This document shows positions 59,803 to 64,000 of a stretch of 64,000 nucleotides of DNA, piece by piece. Source of the stretch: JAVBTR01 sp031556065 (GTDB lineage: Bacteria; Bacillota; Clostridia; Christensenellales; Aristaeellaceae); the NCBI GenBank assembly GCA_031556065.1, contig JAVBTR010000004.1:1-64000 (forward strand), written 5' to 3'. The notes beneath the pieces were generated by a model that made no database searches, was not told where the DNA came from, and saw only the letters and a program-made list of their open reading frames with translations. The position numbers and the translations under genes were made by a program. Position 1 is the stretch's first letter. The number at the start of each line of letters is the position of its first letter.

Positions 59803-62800
59803 GCCATTCTGAGTCCTCTCCCCCTCTGCTGCCTTTTGGTCAGCGTTGCGATCTCAATTGCCAGGGAACGAATATCCTGTTCATCCCGAACCACGAAGGT
59901 ATTGCCGGATAGACTTACATTGCTTTCGCTATTGTAGGTTCTGCGGTTATCGTTGGAAAGGGAGGCAATGGAGCCGCCTTGGGCAGCATCAGTTAGATAG
60001 CGGGCAGCATTGGATACCGCTTTCGCTTGTTCTTTGCTTTCCAGCGTTACGCCAAGACCAAATCCCTTCATGGTCATACGGCCTACTTCATCCCTAAAAA
60101 CATGGGATGGGGAATTGATTTTGAGGGTTGCTTTGGCTGCGTTCACCGCTGCCTGCGCCGCTGATTTCATGGCCGTGACAACACCCGATTTACCTGCGTT
60201 GATACCCGCTGCCAACCCGGACATGGCATTGACACCAATGCTATGGAGGGCCGTGGAAGTAAGGTTATTGGACAGCGCAGACTTCACATTGGCAGATACG
60301 ATACCACCTGTGCTGGCCATGGAATAGGTACTCATAGCCCTTGAAAGCCCTGTAACCGCTGCGGTACCAAAGCCCGCTAATGCTTCGCCGGGTAAGGCTG
60401 TACCGATGGCGGTAGCAATATTGGCGGCCATCGTGCCTGCGGTTGCCGCTTGATCATAACCTGTCATGCCATTGGCTAACCCTTGAGCCACCGTGTTTCC
60501 AACAGGATTGAGGGCTTCTTCGGTGATAGCCGTTTCAATGGCTGTGATTAAGTTGGTAGCAAGGGTTCCCGCATCGGCAGTAAGATCGTATTCCTTCATA
60601 CCTTCCCCAATACCGGCAGCTACATAACCGCCAACAGGCATCATAAGCGTAGACGGGGATTCGATACCCAATGCCTTGTTCAGCGCTTTTTCCAGCTCTG
60701 CGGCAACGGTGTCCGCATCTGCTTGCCAGCCACCCTCGGTCATCCCCTGGGCCAAGCCTGCACGGATGTTTTCACCTGTGCCGGTTAGCTGCAGGTTGTT
60801 TAGAAAAGTGACGATCTCCTGAAGGTTGGTCAAATCCGATGCGCTGACATCCGCGCCGTTTTCAATGGCTTTCACCATTTCCGCAACATAGGCCGATAAG
60901 CCTGCCAGGTTATCCCCGCTGATCTGCTGTCCCATGCGTTTCTCAATGCCGGAGATCGTTGCGCCATCCAGCAAGCCCCATAGTGTTACCCATGTGCCTT
61001 TGTTCTTTTCAAAGGCGGTCAGTTCCATATTGAAGCTTTTTAGCCAGGTAATGAGATCAGCGCCCAGGAGATCGTTCAGCCAGCCCCAGTCATTGCGGGA
61101 CTCGTTGCCGAAAACGGATGTGGTGACGTATTTATTCATAACCGTTTCTGCCGCCTGCTGAACGGATGCCGTGGTGCCTTGAATCTCCGGAGTGATCAGC
61201 ACATGGAGAGACCCATCCTCTCCATAGGCAATAAGGGTTTCGGCTGTGATCTTATTAGCTGGCACCAAATGAATGGGGATTTCCTTACCGTTCTCCCAAA
61301 CGGTTACATTATCGGCATTCAATACGTCGGAGGGGTTATCAAAGACCTCTTTAACTCTTACTAACCCATTGACGGTTACCGGGTGACTGGCAACAAACGC
61401 ATTGTAGGCAGCCAGGTCGTATCCAACAATGCCGATCCGGCTTTCAATGTAATTAGACTTTTTGCCTTTGTTCTTATCCTCATAGGCGACGATCTGTGCT
61501 GTGACTTCTGTATGCAATGCGGTTTTATCGCAATTGGTGGCATCGGCGTACTTCTCCACTATGGCTTCGATCTGCGGCTGAGTTAGCTTGGAGAGATCGA
61601 TGTTTTCTGCTTGCAGGTATTGGGTGACCATGGCCGCCACATCGGTAGGGGTAAGGGATGTGGTCAATGCCCCGCCGCTGACTTCTTCATAAGCCAGCAC
61701 GAAAGCAGTAATCCCTTCGGGGGTGAGCTTAGAGGTATCCACACCCGTTCTTTCAAGGTATTGCTTAATGTAGCCGGTGATCTGGTCGGGCTTCAGCTTA
61801 GATACATCTGCGCCGCCGGCTAATTGCTCATAAGCCGCTACCATGGCCGTGACGTTTTGCGGCGTTAAGGCCGATACATCCGCCCCACTTGTGACCTCAG
61901 CATACTTTTCAATGTAAGCCAGCAGGCCCGTAGGCGATAGCTGGGTTTTATCAGCGCCTTCATCTGTATAGGTTTCGATGAAGGCCGTTACCTTGGGCTC
62001 CATCTGCTTGATTTCTTCCGCTTCCTGGTAGCTATCCACCACCGCCTGGGTGGTGATGACCCCCGGATTGGAAGCAAACTCATCCCATCGGCTCTGTGCC
62101 CCGGTCATATCAAGGTCAGTAGCGATCTTGACCATTTCTTCCGGCACAGCTTCGGAGAAAATCCCATTCAACCCTTCCAATGTGCTCTTATGCTCTTTTA
62201 CGAACTGGGTAAGCGCAGCGATCTGCTCCATTTGCCCGGATATATCCAAATCGGGAAACAGTTTTTGGATCTCCGCTTCGCTCATGCCGCTGTCGATCAG
62301 GGTTTGGATTTGGGTCAAGACCCCAAGGTAATCCACCAAAGCCCCTTCGCTCATGGTATCGGTGAGCTTTTCCATGTCCTCCAGCACTTTGGCCATGCCC
62401 AGGGTATCATCGTTATTAGCGGCAATGCTGTATTCACGGAGCTTTCCGAAAAGAACGTCAATGGCAGCATCGGTATCTTGGATATCCTGCTGATTCCAAA
62501 CAGGCATCACAATAGCCGCAAGGGTATCAGCGTATTCATGGGCTGCAATCAATCGGTTTTCGTTATAGCGGGCGTTAAGCGCTGCAAATGCCGTTTCTTT
62601 TTCCGTCCCCTCTGCCATAAGCTTGATAAGGTTGTATTCCTTATCGTACTGAACGTCCAGTTCAGCATTGATGGCGGCCATACCCTGGGCCGCTGCCACC
62701 ATGGCGTTTTCGTATACAGAAGCATCCGTATCCTTTTGCCCCCTGGCATTGGCACGGGCTACTTCCGCTTCCAGCTTCTGCCGGATGGTTTCAAAGCCAT

Positions 62801-64000
62801 CCACATCCGCAGGGCTTAAGTTATACTTGACTTCAAGGGCCTCGCGGGTATCAATAAGCTGCTGAAGCCTAACCTTATCCTTATCGGTAAACAGCCTAGA
62901 TTGCCGTTTTTTAAGGAGGGCTGCGATCTCCCCGTCCATGGCATCCAGGGTAGCAATATCCGCTTCGATCTGAGAAGAAACACTATTCAGCCCCGACTTT
63001 TTAGCAGCATTATTCAGTTCATCCAAGGCTGTGCGGGTGGATACGGTAAGGGTTCTAAAGGAATCCGTCCATTCGGCGACGATTTCGTTGGTTTCGATCT
63101 TGCCATCAGACCAGACCTTCAGCAAGCCATCCAGCCAATCTTCTGATGTTTGGGTGGTGCGAACGAAATCCTCTGTGGACATACCAAAGAAGGAAAGCCC
63201 TTTACTCTTGCTGTAAAAGGTATCGGCGGCGGTATCTTTCCATTTCTGCGCTGTTTTCGCCATGCCCTCCATTGCTTCACGAGCCTTTTTAGCACCGGAA
63301 GCATAGTCGATCAGAGCTTTGGTGCCTGCAATAACAGCCACACCCACAGCGATCCAAACCGCTGGTGATTTACCGAGGGTGGCCATCAGGCCCTTCCAGC
63401 CTCCGCCGGCTCCCGCCACAACGCCAGCAAACTTGCTGATGCCGGATGAAATGCTGCCAATGGTTTTAAGGACTTTACCTAGGGTGGTAATAACCGGGCC
63501 TGCGGCCGCAGCGATGCCGGCCAGCTTAATGATCTGCATCCGCTCTGCGGAATCCATATCCATGAACTTCTTAAGCAGGCCGTCTGCGGCTTTGATCAAA
63601 TCCTGGATCATGGGGTTCAGGTCATCCCCAAGGGTCTGTGCAAAGAGATTAGCCGTATTCTTGAGGTTTTTAAGCTTGCTTTCTGTAGTAGCGTAGCGTT
63701 TTTCAGCTTCTTCGGTCAAAGCGGTATTGGCTTCCCAGGCTTTGTTAGCCATTTCCTGTGCGCTGCTAAAGAGCTTGGTAGCGTTGGTGGCCCGCATGAG
63801 GGTATCTCGTAAGCGGACTTCTTTGAGGCCCATATCTTCCAGTGTGGCAATGGCCGATACGCCTTCCTCATCCATTTTGCTAAGGCCCACGATAAAGGCT
63901 TGGATGGCCCCAGCAGGATTGGATTTCCATAATTGCTTAAAGGCATCATTGGTCATGCCGGATACCCGCGCAAAATCAGTCAAAGCACCGCTGCCGGTTT
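59799..64000 (-). CDS. Phage tail tape measure protein (5' end beyond the window)
   Basis: At least 1399 codons are open to the right edge. The visible start region (FARVSGMTNDAFKQLWKSNPAGAIQAFIVGL) is the middle of a TP901-type tape measure domain, so the true N-terminus is outside. Then come a coiled coil (EEAEKRYATTESKLKNLKN), a Gly/Ala hydrophobic stretch (IKLAGIAAAAGPVITTLG, IAVGVAVIAGT), long helical regions, six repeats of about 24 residues at 61523-61942, and a C-terminal helical part with repeated MxGL..GM segments. Its length sets the length of the phage tail. Confidence 0.93.
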   Translation of the reverse strand, partial: TGSGALTDFARVSGMTNDAFKQLWKSNPAGAIQAFIVGLSKMDEEGVSAIATLEDMGLKEVRLRDTLMRATNATKLFSSAQEMANKAWEANTALTEEAEKRYATTESKLKNLKNTANLFAQTLGDDLNPMIQDLIKAADGLLKKFMDMDSAERMQIIKLAGIAAAAGPVITTLGKVLKTIGSISSGISKFAGVVAGAGGGWKGLMATLGKSPAVWIAVGVAVIAGTKALIDYASGAKKAREAMEGMAKTAQKWKDTAADTFYSKSKGLSFFGMSTEDFVRTTQTSEDWLDGLLKVWSDGKIETNEIVAEWTDSFRTLTVSTRTALDELNNAAKKSGLNSVSSQIEADIATLDAMDGEIAALLKKRQSRLFTDKDKVRLQQLIDTREALEVKYNLSPADVDGFETIRQKLEAEVARANARGQKDTDASVYENAMVAAAQGMAAINAELDVQYDKEYNLIKLMAEGTEKETAFAALNARYNENRLIAAHEYADTLAAIVMPVWNQQDIQDTDAAIDVLFGKLREYSIAANNDDTLGMAKVLEDMEKLTDTMSEGALVDYLGVLTQIQTLIDSGMSEAEIQKLFPDLDISGQMEQIAALTQFVKEHKSTLEGLNGIFSEAVPEEMVKIATDLDMTGAQSRWDEFASNPGVITTQAVVDSYQEAEEIKQMEPKVTAFIETYTDEGADKTQLSPTGLLAYIEKYAEVTSGADVSALTPQNVTAMVAAYEQLAGGADVSKLKPDQITGYIKQYLERTGVDTSKLTPEGITAFVLAYEEVSGGALTTSLTPTDVAAMVTQYLQAENIDLSKLTQPQIEAIVEKYADATNCDKTALHTEVTAQIVAYEDKNKGKKSNYIESRIGIVGYDLAAYNAFVASHPVTVNGLVRVKEVFDNPSDVLNADNVTVWENGKEIPIHLVPANKITAETLIAYGEDGSLHVLITPEIQGTTASVQQAAETVMNKYVTTSVFGNESRNDWGWLNDLLGADLITWLKSFNMELTAFEKNKGTWVTLWGLLDGATISGIEKRMGQQISGDNLAGLSAYVAEMVKAIENGADVSASDLTNLQEIVTFLNNLQLTGTGENIRAGLAQGMTEGGWQADADTVAAELEKALNKALGIESPSTLMMPVGGYVAAGIGEGMKEYDLTADAGTLATNLITAIETAITEEALNPVGNTVAQGLANGMTGYDQAATAGTMAANIATAIGTALPGEALAGFGTAAVTGLSRAMSTYSMASTGGIVSANVKSALSNNLTSTALHSIGVNAMSGLAAGINAGKSGVVTAMKSAAQAAVNAAKATLKINSPSHVFRDEVGRMTMKGFGLGVTLESKEQAKAVSNAARYLTDAAQGGSIASLSNDNRRTYNSESNVSLSGNTFVVRDEQDIRSLAIEIATLTKRQQRGRGLRMA
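61523..61942 (-). repeat. Six tandem 23-24-residue repeats in the tape measure protein
   Basis: The units start with LTP or LKP and share the pattern LTP..ITA.V..YE...G.D.S.; examples are LTPQNVTAMVAAYEQ and LTPEGITAFVLAYEE. Unit length is about 70 bases and each stays in frame. Confidence 0.8.

Larger units (their letters stand above)
41900..64000 (-). mobile_element. Siphovirus-type prophage (right part cut by the window edge)
   Basis: Tape measure, distal tail protein, tail spike, CBM-like protein, endolysin, holin and two serine recombinases lie in the standard late-to-integration order on the minus strand. Head, packaging and replication genes must be beyond 64 kb. The left limit is uncertain within 41.73-42.02 kb. 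The module contains extra genes unrelated to virion structure at 55.2 kb and 56.5-59.7 kb. Confidence 0.85.

Overview
The window comes from an endospore-forming Bacillota, most likely a clostridial lineage of moderate G+C. The evidence is a Spo0A gene, an unlisted alpha/beta-type SASP gene with a sigmaG-like promoter, an S-box upstream of metK, a tandem glycine riboswitch upstream of a split-P glycine cleavage operon, and TTG/GTG starts with strong Shine-Dalgarno sites. About 41.7 kb of chromosome is followed by the end of a siphovirus-type prophage that runs off the right edge.

Chromosomal part. 1-5.9 kb: tilS (cut by the window edge), a membrane zinc peptidase, a membrane-anchored VanY-like protein that has lost its catalytic residues, a coupled FAD/Rieske oxidoreductase and tocopherol-cyclase-like pair, and spo0A with 0A-box-like sites upstream. 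5.9-13.9 kb: a long minus-strand run (DUF624-like membrane protein, SASP, methyltransferase, hslO, TPR, HEAT-like, HD hydrolase, zinc-ribbon/TM/chitobiase-C protein). 14-15.4 kb: SAM riboswitch and metK. 15.5-18.8 kb: a more A+T-rich patch with a twice-frameshifted gene, a membrane gene and substrate-binding gene separated only by an in-frame TGA, and a methyltransferase. 18.9-29 kb: a small HTH/coiled-coil pair, an opine-dehydrogenase-family enzyme, a three-gene ABC exporter, an Smr-less MutS2-like ATPase, a sugar isomerase-like protein, a HerA/DUF853 ATPase and a YjjG-type phosphatase. 29.4-32.3 kb: a soluble hybrid histidine kinase with REC and Hpt. 32.4-39.4 kb: the glycine cleavage operon gcvT-gcvH-gcvPA-gcvPB-lplA-lpd-atl behind the riboswitch. 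39.5-41.5 kb: a dCache-type diguanylate cyclase. 41.64 kb: tRNA-Leu(CAA).

Prophage part (about 41.8 kb to the right edge, nearly all minus strand). In transcription order: tape measure protein (open at the edge), a non-structural cassette (PEBP-domain fusion, secreted WG-repeat protein, small Cys4 protein), distal tail protein, an opposite-strand GNAT acetyltransferase, a giant tail spike with predicted beta-helix, a CBM-like protein, NlpC/P60 endolysin, holin, terminator, an HTH/zinc-ribbon protein, a SHOCT-like protein, two tandem serine recombinases, terminator, and a two-gene operon of an unknown protein plus an HTH-ImmA/IrrE protein next to the presumed attachment end.

The best candidates for something undescribed are the cassette between the tape measure and distal tail genes, which has its own promoter and a 12-bp inverted repeat at the predicted start point, and the ImmA/IrrE-linked operon at the prophage end. 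All functions are read from motifs by eye; no database search was possible.
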